NCBI RefSeq assembly: GCF_002896965.1
Contig: NZ_LYMM01000029.1
Location: 222,741 to 286,740, forward strand
DNA: 64,000 bases
Source of the DNA: Novosphingobium guangzhouense
GTDB taxonomy: Bacteria; Pseudomonadota; Alphaproteobacteria; Sphingomonadales; Sphingomonadaceae
Direction: 5' to 3'
This document shows, piece by piece, positions 16,965 through 25,763 of the stretch; the first letter of the stretch is position 1, and every line of letters begins with the position of its first letter. The position numbers and the translations under genes were made by a program. Below the pieces are notes generated by a model that had not been told where the DNA came from, made no database searches, and saw only the letters and a program-made list of their open reading frames with translations.

Positions 16965-18344
16965 TCAGGACGGCTGCAGGTCGTATTGCTTAAGCAAGTC
17001 GTACAGCGTCGGCCGACTGATGCCGAGCATCTTGGCCGTGCTGGAGATATTCCCTTCGCTCCGGGCAAGGGCATGACGGATGACCTTGCGATCCGCCGCT
17101 TCACGCGCGGACTTGAGGTTCAGTGCCGTCGCCACCTGCTCATCGGGGTCGGCAAGGTCGAGGTCGCTGGCCGACACAAGCTTTTCGTCCGCCATGATCA
17201 CCGCGCGCTTCACCCGGTTTTCCAGTTCGCGCACGTTACCGGGCCAGCCCCAGGCATCGATGGCCGCCAGCGCATCGGCCGAAAAGCCGCGGACGCGCGG
17301 GTTCATCTCCTTGGCGTAACGGGTCAGGAACGCCTTCGCCAGCAGCGTGGGATCGCCCGGCCGCTCGGCAAGGCCGGGGATGCGCACCACGATCTCGGCA
17401 AGACGATAGAACAGGTCTTCGCGAAAGCGCCCTTCAGCGATCATTCCTTCAAGGTTCTGGTGCGTTGCGCACACGACACGGGTGTCAACGGGAATTGACT
17501 GACGGCTGCCGACGCGTTCGATCACGCGTTCCTGCAGGAAGCGCAGCAGCTTCACCTGCAACTGCAACGGGATATCGCCCACTTCGTCAAGGAACAGGGT
17601 GCCGCCCGCTGCCTGCTCGATCTTGCCTGGCGTGGTCTTCACGGCGCCGGTGAATGCGCCCTTCTCGTGCCCGAACAGCTCGCTTTCCAGCAGGTTCTCC
17701 GGGATCGCCGCGCAGTTGATCGCCACGAATTCACGCTTCGCCCGCCCACTGGCCTCATGCAGCCCACGCGCCAGCAACTCCTTGCCGGTGCCGCTTGCCC
17801 CCAGCAACATGACCGATACGCTGGTGTTGGCCACGCGCTCTATCGTGCGCGCCACCCTGACCATTTCCGGCGCGGCGGTGATCATCCGGCCCAGAACCTT
17901 CTCGTCCTTCTCCACCTTGCCCGCAAGGCGGCGGTTTTCCTCCTCCAGCCGGTGCAGGTGCAGTGCGCGGCGCACGATGTGGCCCAGCGCATCGATATCC
18001 ACGGGCTTCTGGTAGAAGTCGTAAGCCCCGCGCGCGATCGCCTGCAGCGCGCTTTCCCGCGCGCCATGGCCCGATGCGACGACGACCTTGGTGTCGGGCT
18101 TCAAAGCCATGATCTCGTCGAGGATCGCGAAGCCCTCGGTCGTGCCGTCAGGATCGGGCGGCAGGCCAAGGTCAAGCGTCACCACGTCGGGCATTTCCGC
18201 CCGCAGCAGTGCGATCGCGCTTGCGCGGTCCCCGGCGACGAAGACTTCGAAATCCTCGTAAGCCCACTTGAGCTGCGCCTGCAGCCCTGCGTCATCCTCG
18301 ACAACAAGCAGCTTGGGCAGCGGCGCGGATTGGAGATCGGTCAT
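16965..18344 (-). CDS. prsR: Sigma-54-dependent response regulator, PrsR-like
   Basis: 459 residues: receiver domain (LLVVEDDAGLQAQLKWAYED with phospho-acceptor in VVTLDLGLPPDP), AAA+ domain (Walker A GASGTGKE, sigma-54 contact loop ELFGHEKGAFTGA, Walker B GGTLFLDEVGD) and a C-terminal Fis-type helix-turn-helix (GNISSTAKMLGISRPTLYDL). The EDFEVFVAGDR receiver is typical of the PEP-CTERM-box regulator. It is expected to turn on exopolysaccharide and sorting genes at sigma-54 promoters when phosphorylated by PrsK, encoded directly upstream with a one-base TGATG overlap. Confidence 0.93.
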   Translation of the reverse strand: MTDLQSAPLPKLLVVEDDAGLQAQLKWAYEDFEVFVAGDRASAIALLRAEMPDVVTLDLGLPPDPDGTTEGFAILDEIMALKPDTKVVVASGHGARESALQAIARGAYDFYQKPVDIDALGHIVRRALHLHRLEEENRRLAGKVEKDEKVLGRMITAAPEMVRVARTIERVANTSVSVMLLGASGTGKELLARGLHEASGRAKREFVAINCAAIPENLLESELFGHEKGAFTGAVKTTPGKIEQAAGGTLFLDEVGDIPLQLQVKLLRFLQERVIERVGSRQSIPVDTRVVCATHQNLEGMIAEGRFREDLFYRLAEIVVRIPGLAERPGDPTLLAKAFLTRYAKEMNPRVRGFSADALAAIDAWGWPGNVRELENRVKRAVIMADEKLVSASDLDLADPDEQVATALNLKSAREAADRKVIRHALARSEGNISSTAKMLGISRPTLYDLLKQYDLQPS

Positions 18345-20464
18345 CAGGCCACCTTTTCGGCGTAATTCGGGTAAATGTCGGAATGTGCCGCAAGCGGCAG
18401 GCGCACGGTGAAGCGGGAACCCAGCCCCTCGCGCGATTCCACGTCGAGCCGGCCGCGCATCGCCCGCACCAGTTCGCGCGCCTCGAACGCGCCGATGCCG
18501 AAGCCGCCCGACTTGGTCGATACGAAGGGTTTGAAAAGGCGGTTGCGCACGAAGTCCGCGCTCATCCCGGCGCCGCTGTCGAGCACTTCAAACCGGGCGT
18601 TCATGCCCTCCACCGCAAGCGAAAGGAACACAGGGCTGCCGGGCTCGCTGGCGTCGATCGCGTTCTGGACAAGGTGGACCAGCACCTGCTCCAGCGAATG
18701 GCGACTTGCGGTGATCGCCACATCGCGCGATTCGGCCAGCACCACTTGCGGCTGCCCCCTGAAGCGCTCCATCACCAGCGCCAGCACGGCGGCGGCGGCC
18801 ACTTGCTCCACTCGGTCCACGCCGCCCGAACCATAGCGCGAAAGGCGCGCCAGCAGGGCGGTCAGCTTGTCTGACGAATTGCGCAGGGTAACCAGCATGT
18901 CGGCGCGGAAGGCGGGCTTTTCAGCATGGAGCTCTGCATTGCGGGCAAGCAGACTGAACTGGCTGGCCAGGTTCTTGATATCGTGCATCACGAAAGCGAT
19001 GCGGCGGTTGAAATCCTCGAACCGCGCGGATTCGGCCAGGGCCAGCTGGCTGGCGTTCTCCGACAGGTAGCTGGCCACCTGCTGGCCGATGACCCGCAGG
19101 AGGTCGAAATCCTCCCAGTCGAACTTGCGCACCAGCTGCGGGCGCGCCAGCACGACCATGCCGACCAGACGCTCGTAATGGACCAGCGGGATCAGCGCCC
19201 AGGCGCGCGGATGATCGACCAGCCAGCCCGGCGCAGTCGCCGCGCTTTCCCGGCCTGCGCGCATGTCGTCCAGGTCGGCGATATAGCCGGTGCTTTCGAA
19301 ATATCCGATATCCTCGACCGGCAGCGCGACGGCAGGCACTTCGATCTCGCGCCAGTTCCAGCGCGCGGCCAGCGTCAGTTCGCCATGCTCTCCGGGGGTC
19401 AGCAGCAGGCCCGCCGGGCTCTCGAACACGTCGGCGATGGACTGGACCACGCGCTCGCCCAGCGGCGCGCTCTGGTCCGATCCCATGGTGCGCGTGAAGC
19501 GCAGCCATTCCTCGCGGTAGTCGTAGCGGTGCTGGAAGAAGTGCTTGGCCAGTATCACCTTGAACCACGCCCGCACCCGGCGCGATGGCAGCACCACCAG
19601 TGCCAGCGCGCTGCCAAGCGTCAGGAAGGCCAGCTCGACCAGCCGCGCGAAGTTGCCGCCCGCATAGGACAGCCACTGCGCCACCGCGACCATGGCGACA
19701 AGGTAGACCCCGATCACCAGCAGCGAGAACGTCTGGAAGGTCACCGCCCGCGACGGGCGCAAGCGCAGGTCGTCACGGTTCTTTGCCCCGCCGATCGCCA
19801 CGCATCCTGCCAGCGCCGCAGCCGACAGCCCACGCAGCGCGGCGATCTCTTCCGGCCAGTTTCCCGCAAGATACGCGATCGTGTAAAGGTTGAGGTCGAA
19901 AGCCCAGAGGATCGCCAGACCCGTGGCAGGCCAGCGCAACGAGGCGCGCGATTCGCGCGGCGCGCCGGCATAGAGGTTATGCGCCAGCACCAGCCCGCCC
20001 ACTGTCACCAGAAGGCGGAACATCACGCCGAATTCGAAGGCGATCGACAGCACCTTTTCGTCGATCACGATCCGGGTGAAGCCGTAGTCGACGGCAAGGT
20101 GCATCACTTCCACAAAGCCGAGCGAAAGGATCACCGGCCGGATCGGCGCAAGGCTGGCGTGCCGCCCGTCGCTGGCGAACAGTCGATAGATCACCACCAG
20201 CCATGCCAGATTGCGCGCGCTCTCGGCCAGCGAGGGAATGAAATCTGCCGCCAGAGAGGTCGATGCGCTGGCCGCCGCCGCGGCAAGGCTCCACAATGCC
20301 GTCAGCAGCAGCGCACAGACCATCGCCGTGCCGGCGCTGCCGAACCGGTCCCGCCGCGGCACCAGCCACATCGCCACGCTGGCCAGCGCAATCGCACCGG
20401 TAACGTCGAGCCCGACGCCGATGGTGCTCCACACCGCCGCCCGCCCTTCCAGAGCCGCGATCAC
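18344..20464 (-). CDS. prsK: Membrane histidine kinase, PrsK-like
   Basis: 706 residues: roughly ten hydrophobic helices in the first 290 residues, a GAF-like domain (about 320-480), a DHp region with the phospho-histidine in FVMHDIKNLASQFSLLARNA near residue 495, and an HATPase domain with N box LVHLVQNAIDAS, G1 LDSGAGMSADF and G2 GGFGIGAFEARE. It starts with GTG 20464, overlapping the sugar-transferase stop as GTGA. The family partners PrsR to control exopolysaccharide production in exosortase-carrying bacteria. The stimulus is unknown. Confidence 0.9.
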   Translation of the reverse strand: MIAALEGRAAVWSTIGVGLDVTGAIALASVAMWLVPRRDRFGSAGTAMVCALLLTALWSLAAAAASASTSLAADFIPSLAESARNLAWLVVIYRLFASDGRHASLAPIRPVILSLGFVEVMHLAVDYGFTRIVIDEKVLSIAFEFGVMFRLLVTVGGLVLAHNLYAGAPRESRASLRWPATGLAILWAFDLNLYTIAYLAGNWPEEIAALRGLSAAALAGCVAIGGAKNRDDLRLRPSRAVTFQTFSLLVIGVYLVAMVAVAQWLSYAGGNFARLVELAFLTLGSALALVVLPSRRVRAWFKVILAKHFFQHRYDYREEWLRFTRTMGSDQSAPLGERVVQSIADVFESPAGLLLTPGEHGELTLAARWNWREIEVPAVALPVEDIGYFESTGYIADLDDMRAGRESAATAPGWLVDHPRAWALIPLVHYERLVGMVVLARPQLVRKFDWEDFDLLRVIGQQVASYLSENASQLALAESARFEDFNRRIAFVMHDIKNLASQFSLLARNAELHAEKPAFRADMLVTLRNSSDKLTALLARLSRYGSGGVDRVEQVAAAAVLALVMERFRGQPQVVLAESRDVAITASRHSLEQVLVHLVQNAIDASEPGSPVFLSLAVEGMNARFEVLDSGAGMSADFVRNRLFKPFVSTKSGGFGIGAFEARELVRAMRGRLDVESREGLGSRFTVRLPLAAHSDIYPNYAEKVA

Positions 20465-21846
20465 CGTGCGCCCTCGCTCCAGAGCACCACGCGCAGCGTT
20501 TGCAGGATGATCAGGAAATCGAGGAAAGGCGTGTAGTTCTTGGCGTAGTAGAGGTCATATTCCAGCTTGTTGCGCGCATCCTCTATCGATGCGCCGTAAG
20601 GATAGTTGATCTGCGCCCAGCCGGTGATCCCCGGCTTTACCATATGGCGTTCCGCGTAATAGCGCAGCTTGTCCTCAAGGTCGGAGACGAACTCGGGCCG
20701 TTCGGGACGCGGGCCGACGAAGCTCATCTCGCCCTTCAGCACGGTCCAGGCCTGCGGCAGTTCGTCTATCCGCACCTTGCGGATGAACTTGCCGACGCGG
20801 GTAACGCGGGGGTCGTCCTTCGACGCCCACTGCGCCCCTGCCGCTTCGGCGTCGGTGCGCATGGAACGCAGCTTGATGACGTCGAAGTGCTGGCCGAACA
20901 GGCCGACACGCGGCTGGCGATAGAAGGCGGGACCACGGCTGTCGATCTTCACCAGCAGTGCGAACAGCAGGATGACCGGCGCGGTAACCAAAAGCAGCAA
21001 GAGGCTGACGGCGATGTCGAATACCCGCTTCGCCGCGCTGGAGATCGCCCGGCCGGACGAGAACCCGTCCGAAAAGATCAGCCAGCTGGGGTTGACGGTG
21101 TCCAGGTCGACACGGCCTGTCTCACGCTCAAGGAAGCTGGAGAACTCGTTTACGTGAACGCCCGCCGTCTTGATCCGCAGCAGATCCTTGAGCGGCAGCG
21201 CGTTGCGCCGTTCCTCCAGCGCCAGCACCACTTCGCTGACGCCCAGGTTTTCGACATAACGGGTGAAGTTGTTGATCGCCGAACGGGAAATCGCCTCTTC
21301 CACCACCGGTGCACTATCGCTCATCGCAACATAACCGACGATGGCGAAGCCGCTTTCCGGACGGTCACCCAGCACGCGTAGACGCTGCGCCCGGTCTCCG
21401 GCCCCCAGCACCAGCACCCGGCGGCGAAACGCGCTGGTCCCCAGAAACGCGCCGAGCAGCAGCCGGTTTATGATCATCAGCACGATCGCAAAGGCCATCG
21501 AATAAGCCAGCGTCGATCGCCAGAAGTTCTGCCCGCCGACAAGGAAGTCCACGAAGGCCAGCGCGATGACACCCAGCGAGATCGCCACCAGCAGCCGCGC
21601 GGCGGCAAAGCGCATCGAACGCAGCGCCTCCGCGCCGTAGACCCCCACCGCCACCATCGACAGCGAAATGACCACCGCAAAGGCGCCATGGGCGATGAGC
21701 CGGTCCACCAGCGGTGCCGGATCGATACCGATCTGCCCTGCCCGCAACCGCCAGGACGTTTCGTTGGCGATTGCCAGCAGCAGCACATCGACCAGCCACA
21801 GCAGCACGACTGCGTGCGGGATATAGTGTTTGAACAGACGAATCAT
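20461..21846 (-). CDS. Polyprenyl-phosphate sugar phosphotransferase of the PEP-CTERM/XrtA exopolysaccharide type
   Basis: 461 residues with four to five N-terminal helices, a Rossmann-like CoA-binding/epimerase region (RRVLVLGAGDRAQRLRV) and a C-terminal initiating-transferase domain: AAKRVFDIAVSLLLLLV, KIDSRGPAFYRQPRVG, FDVIKLRSMRTDAE, KVRIDELPQAWTVLKGEMS and VGPRPERPE. It transfers sugar-1-phosphate to undecaprenyl phosphate and starts exopolysaccharide repeat-unit assembly. It is the first gene of the operon with prsK, prsR and prsT. The PEP-CTERM assignment comes from that adjacency. Other EPS genes and an exosortase are not in this window. Confidence 0.9.
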   Translation of the reverse strand: MIRLFKHYIPHAVVLLWLVDVLLLAIANETSWRLRAGQIGIDPAPLVDRLIAHGAFAVVISLSMVAVGVYGAEALRSMRFAAARLLVAISLGVIALAFVDFLVGGQNFWRSTLAYSMAFAIVLMIINRLLLGAFLGTSAFRRRVLVLGAGDRAQRLRVLGDRPESGFAIVGYVAMSDSAPVVEEAISRSAINNFTRYVENLGVSEVVLALEERRNALPLKDLLRIKTAGVHVNEFSSFLERETGRVDLDTVNPSWLIFSDGFSSGRAISSAAKRVFDIAVSLLLLLVTAPVILLFALLVKIDSRGPAFYRQPRVGLFGQHFDVIKLRSMRTDAEAAGAQWASKDDPRVTRVGKFIRKVRIDELPQAWTVLKGEMSFVGPRPERPEFVSDLEDKLRYYAERHMVKPGITGWAQINYPYGASIEDARNKLEYDLYYAKNYTPFLDFLIILQTLRVVLWSEGAR

Positions 21847-21992
21847 CGTCGATTAGCCATCCTTCGCGGCCGAATTCCGGCACTCGCACGATGGACTAGG
21901 GTAAAGGCGTAAAATGTCGGTTACCTTGACAGCCGCTATGGAAACATTCGCTTTTCCACCCGATAACGCAGTAACGGTGCTGTCGGCTCCAC

Positions 21993-23318
21993 TTACACCT
22001 GCGGCCTTGGCATCAGGCGCAGCGCCGTCAGGGTCAGGGCCTGCGCGCCCGATGCTATGACCTTGTCCGCTTGCGGTGCCCAGAACGGACTGTGTAGCGA
22101 AGGCATTGCAGGGCCGCCCGTCTTCGCCGCCGCCAGCCTTGCCGGATCGGCACCGCCTACCCAGAAGATCACCGATTTGATGTGATCCTCATCGGCGCGG
22201 CGAAACTCTCCGAAATCCTCGCCGCCCATCGCCGAGGGGGTGATCACGACATTGTCTGCGCCCATCTTCCCTTTAAGGTCGGCAATCGCCTCTTCCGCAA
22301 ACTCCGGCGTATTCCAGGTCGCGCGGGTGTGCGGTTCCTTGACCTTGATCTGCGGCATAAGGTCTTCAGACAATCCCGATGCGATCGCCTCTCCACGCGC
22401 CACGCGGGCGATCCCGTCAAGCAGGCGCTGGCGGGTCTCGTCCGAATAACTGCGCACGGTCAGTTCAAGCTTCGCCTGATCGGAGATAATATTGTGCTTG
22501 GTCCCGGCATGGAAAGAGCCCACCGTGACCACCACCGGGTCAAGCGGATTGGTTTCCCGGCTTACCAGCGTTTGCAGCTTCATCACGATCGCACTGCCCA
22601 GCACGATCGGGTCCCGCGTGGCCTGCGGATAGGCGCCATGCCCGCCGACCCCGCGCACCAGAATGTCCACGCTGTCAACATTGGCCAGCGCCCAGCCCTT
22701 CGCCGCGCCGACGACGCCGGCTGGAAGCTCGGGCGTGTCATGGAAAGCCAGCGCGTAGTCCGGCTTGGGAAAGCGGTTGTAGAGCCCGTCCTTGAGCATC
22801 TCCAGCGCGCCAAGCCCCATCTCTTCGGCCGGTTGCCCGATCATGACCAGCGTGCCCGACCACTCCGCCTTGCGCGCGGCCATGAGGCGCGCAGTCTCTA
22901 TCCACGCGGTCATGTGCGTATCATGGCCGCAAGCATGCATGATGCCGCTTTCCACGCCGGCGGTGGACGTGCCCCGCTTCGTCGATGCAAAGGGCAGCCC
23001 GGTCTGCTCCACCACCGGCAGTGCGTCCATGTCGGCACGGATGAGAACCGTCGGTCCCGGCCCGTTCTTCAGGACTGCGACGATGCCGGTACGCCCGACT
23101 TTCTCGGTAACGCTGAAACCCGCCTTGCGCGCGGCATCAGCCATGATCTTCGCGCTGCGGACCTCCTGAAAGCTGAGTTCGGGGTTGGCATGAAGATCTC
23201 GGTAGGTTTCCATCAGCCCCGGCAGGTCACGCGTCACGCTATCGGCGACGGGTTCTGCCATTGCAGGCATGGAAGCGCTCGCAACGACGCAGGCGGAAGC
23301 AAGAAGAACGGTGCGCAT
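21993..23318 (-). CDS. Secreted M20-family amidohydrolase/peptidase
   Basis: 441 residues with a signal peptide (LLASACVVASASMPAMAEP). Zinc ligands are visible in GIMHACGHDTHMTAW and QPAEEMGLGA, and a dimerisation-domain stretch follows. This is the hippurate/IAA-amino-acid hydrolase subgroup of M20, here exported to the periplasm, where it would cleave an N-acyl or peptide amide. It is a single gene with no obvious operon partner. Confidence 0.9.
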   Translation of the reverse strand: MRTVLLASACVVASASMPAMAEPVADSVTRDLPGLMETYRDLHANPELSFQEVRSAKIMADAARKAGFSVTEKVGRTGIVAVLKNGPGPTVLIRADMDALPVVEQTGLPFASTKRGTSTAGVESGIMHACGHDTHMTAWIETARLMAARKAEWSGTLVMIGQPAEEMGLGALEMLKDGLYNRFPKPDYALAFHDTPELPAGVVGAAKGWALANVDSVDILVRGVGGHGAYPQATRDPIVLGSAIVMKLQTLVSRETNPLDPVVVTVGSFHAGTKHNIISDQAKLELTVRSYSDETRQRLLDGIARVARGEAIASGLSEDLMPQIKVKEPHTRATWNTPEFAEEAIADLKGKMGADNVVITPSAMGGEDFGEFRRADEDHIKSVIFWVGGADPARLAAAKTGGPAMPSLHSPFWAPQADKVIASGAQALTLTALRLMPRPQV

Positions 23319-23583
23319 AAGCCAAAGGCTACGTCAGGCGCGCATGCTCCGCAATCCACCCGAAGGTTCCCTGCGGCCTGCGTGAAGTTTTTCTCATAGG
23401 CCCGATAGAATCTTCGCATCGACATTCTCTACCATATGCGTAGATTGATCTTCGAAGCACGGGGTTCGCCCGTTCTTCCGCGGCATTTGATGGCTGTCAG
23501 CTTGCTCCGCGTCACCAACCGCTAAAGCGCACGAAACCGCAAGGCGACAACGCCGGCTTCGTGCCTCCAGATGGAGATACGAA

Positions 23584-23751
23584 ATGCTCAACTCGATCCC
23601 TCGCATCACTTCGCAAGTCCTGCGTGCACGGCCCAGTACCGACACGCGCCTGCCGCATCCGTCATGGCGCGGCGCAGTCGAACCACCATCGGGAGGCGGC
23701 GCGGCGACGATCCGCAGTGCGGGTGACTTCTGGTCCCGCCTCGGCCTGTGA
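23584..23751 (+). CDS. Possible small ORF, 55 aa, no recognised family
   Basis: In the 540-base gap between the M20 gene and the amidotransferase, ATG 23584 follows a good ribosome-binding site (GGAG, seven bases upstream) and opens 55 codons with a G/C-ending codon bias like neighbouring genes. The product starts MLNSIPRITSQVLRARP and ends GDFWSRLGL, with no membrane segment. I do not recognise it. The remainder of the gap (23319-23583, 23752-23862) shows no other gene. Confidence 0.3.
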   Translation: MLNSIPRITSQVLRARPSTDTRLPHPSWRGAVEPPSGGGAATIRSAGDFWSRLGL

Positions 23752-23862
23752 TGCTGCAATGATCCCCTCGGGCGGCATCCGGATTTCGCATCTCCCAAGC
23801 CCTGCCTTTTCGGGCCGGATTTGGATGTCGCCCGTTAACTTTGGTTATGACACAGTAGGCTC

Positions 23863-24561
23863 GTGAAGACCGCGCTCATCATCCGCCACGTTCCCCACGA
23901 AGGGGTCGCAGGCTACCGCAAGCCCATCGAGGACGCCGGCTACGAAGTGAGCCGCATCGACGTCACCGATCCGGAATTTTCCATCCTCGACCTGCGTGAG
24001 CCGGACCTGCTGATCATGATGGGCGGTCCGATGGGCGTCTACGAACAGGATCGCCACCCCTGGATCGCGTGCCAGTTGCGCCGCCTTGCCTTGCGCCTAG
24101 AGGCTGACCGGCCAACGCTGGGCGTGTGCTTCGGTGCGCAGATGATGGCCAGTGCCCTGGGCGCATCGGTGTTTCCCGGCCCAGCCAAGGAGGTCGGCTT
24201 CCATCCCGTGCAGGTTCACGAACACGCCGCCGGCAGCCCGCTTCGCCATGTGCGCGAAATCCCGGTGCTGCACTGGCACGGCGATACCTTCACCAGGCCC
24301 GAAGGCGTGGAACTGCTCGCTTCCACCTCGCTTTACGAACATCAGGCGTTCCGGCGCGGCCGCAACCAGTTGGCGCTGCAGTTCCATGCCGAAATGGGAG
24401 AAGACCCACGCTTCGATGCCTGGATCGATCAGTGGCCCGAAGCGGTTGTCGAGGCCGGCGGCTGCCCGCAGGCTTTGCGGGTACGGCACGACGAACTCGG
24501 CCCCGGCGCAGTGGCTGCAGGGCGCGCGATGATCGCCGACTGGCTGCGCGGCCTGAACTAG
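23863..24561 (+). CDS. Class I glutamine amidotransferase-like protein
   Basis: 232 residues from GTG 23863. The fold of a stand-alone GMP-synthase-type amidotransferase is shown by ALIIRHVPHEGVAGY at the N-terminus, PDLLIMMGGPMGVYE, the nucleophile cysteine in LGVCFGAQMMASALGA and the histidine-glutamate region LQFHAEMGED. These are usually assigned as amidotransferase-like proteins of unknown substrate. The gene stands alone, with a small membrane-protein gene next. Confidence 0.88.
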   Translation: MKTALIIRHVPHEGVAGYRKPIEDAGYEVSRIDVTDPEFSILDLREPDLLIMMGGPMGVYEQDRHPWIACQLRRLALRLEADRPTLGVCFGAQMMASALGASVFPGPAKEVGFHPVQVHEHAAGSPLRHVREIPVLHWHGDTFTRPEGVELLASTSLYEHQAFRRGRNQLALQFHAEMGEDPRFDAWIDQWPEAVVEAGGCPQALRVRHDELGPGAVAAGRAMIADWLRGLN

Positions 24562-24627
24562 CCGTACCGCCCGATTCGCGCGACGCTCCGGCTGGCGGTG
24601 GGGGCGCAGCAGGATTACTCTGCGGCA

Positions 24628-24912
24628 ATGGCTGAAGGCATTCCGACACAGCGCCCGATGAACTGGCGAGTCTTCTCCCGCAGATTGGTCCGCGCGCTGG
24701 CTGGCTTTTTCCCGGTCGGCGTCTTCGCGCTGGTATTGCTGTGGATGATGGGCGACTGGGGCGTAGTCGGCGGCATCATCGGCGGGACTGCGCTGGGTGC
24801 CGTGGCCGCATGGGCGCTGACGCGGCTCATCGCAACTTACCCGCTGGTACAGTGGGCAGCGGCATCCATAGTCGCCATGCTGCTGATCCTCGCCATCGCC
24901 TCTCTGTTCTGA
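24628..24912 (+). CDS. Small membrane protein, two to three helices, unknown function
   Basis: 94 residues from ATG 24628 (MAEGIPTQRPMNWRVFSRRL); a GTG at 24598 is an alternative. Three hydrophobic stretches follow a basic N-terminus: ALAGFFPVGVFALVLLW, VVGGIIGGTALGAVAAW and a C-terminal WAAASIVAMLLILAIASLF. No family recognised. It ends 16 bases before the left boundary of the tRNA-Leu-associated element, so it belongs to the ancestral flank. Confidence 0.7.
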   Translation: MAEGIPTQRPMNWRVFSRRLVRALAGFFPVGVFALVLLWMMGDWGVVGGIIGGTALGAVAAWALTRLIATYPLVQWAAASIVAMLLILAIASLF

Positions 24913-24928
24913 GAACGATCGAAGGAAG

Positions 24929-24947
24929 TGGTGCCCCTGGCCCGACT
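24929..24947. repeat. attL-like 19-bp direct repeat of the tRNA-Leu 3' end
   Basis: The sequence TGGTGCCCCTGGCCCGACT is identical to 28567-28585 within tRNA-Leu, and the sequences diverge on both sides of it. It contains the reverse complement of the CCA end plus the acceptor and part of the T arm. Confidence 0.85.
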
Positions 24948-25180
24948 AGAGCGGTGCGGCCTGTAAGTGGCGGATTTCCGTCATTTCTGAGGTCTCCAAT
25001 GAGCGCTTTTGTACCTCCTCTCTGTACCACTCTCAAGAGGGTTGTTCAGGGTACGAAGCGCGGCCGGAGGCTCTGCCCATCGGGGGGCGGGCGGGCCTAA
25101 AGGGTGCGATGAAATGAATACGAGAAGCCCAGCGGCAGGCCCTCGGGGGCGGGTTCGATGAGGAGTTTGCTGACGAAGGC

Positions 25181-25678
25181 GTGAGTGGTTCCATCAAGGC
25201 CGAAGAGCGCCCCGGTTTCGCCCGCCTCCTTCAGTATGTCCGCAAGGGCGATACGCTCTACGTCTACGCTCTAGACCGTCTGGGCCGTGACGCCTTGGAC
25301 GTGCAAGCTATGGTCCGCACCCTCCTGGAGCGGGGCGTTACCCTCGACGTTCGGGGCCTCGGACCAATCGGGCGGGGCGTGGGGGAACTCATCGTCGCCG
25401 TGCTGGCCCAGATGGCGGACATTGAGCGCCACCGGATCAAGGAGCGCTGCGAGAGTGGCCGAGAAGCTGCCCGGGCCTCACTGGCGGCCACGGGGAAGAC
25501 CCATCGGGGCAAGGAGAGCCTCGGGCGTCCTAAGGCTGCGGATGCGGCTGAGGTGGTCGCTTGGCGCAAGGCGAACAACGCCAGCATCAAGGAGACCTGC
25601 GAGCACTTCGACCTCTCCAAGTCCACCGTAGCCCGCTATTGGGCCGCAGACGTAATGAAGGAACACGGGGGCCTCTGA
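25181..25678 (+). pseudogene. Serine recombinase/invertase remnant, N-terminus missing
   Basis: The reading frame encodes the resolvase middle and end: VSGSIKAEERPGFARLLQYV, GDTLYVYALDRLGRDALDVQ, ELIVAVLAQMADIERHRIKE, then a short Hin-like helix-turn-helix (NASIKETCEHFDLSKSTVARY). The same frame continues upstream only to 25118 (IREAQRQALGGGFDEEFADE) and hits a stop at 25115-25117. The usual start YARVSTxxQ, which carries the catalytic serine, is therefore absent. It cannot be an active recombinase as encoded, though the DNA-binding part could be translated from GTG 25181. Confidence 0.8.
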
Positions 25679-25763
25679 GGACCGGGGAACGGACCGGCAG
25701 ACCTTTGAGGCCCTTGAAGGGATGGGGACCGAAACTCTTCATCCTTCTATAGAGATATAACCT

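Noticed and set aside
21847..21992. Possible sigma-54 promoter for the prs operon
   Set aside because: PrsR is sigma-54 dependent, but no convincing TGGCAC-N5-TTGC sequence was found upstream of the sugar transferase.
23394..23798. 134-codon minus-strand frame in the gap after the M20 gene
   Set aside because: Arg/His-rich low-complexity product without a plausible start; conflicts with the small plus-strand ORF, which has a better ribosome-binding site.
24741..25100. Plus-strand frame bridging the small membrane gene and the element
   Set aside because: It crosses the att repeat in a frame different from the membrane protein; the product is not protein-like.
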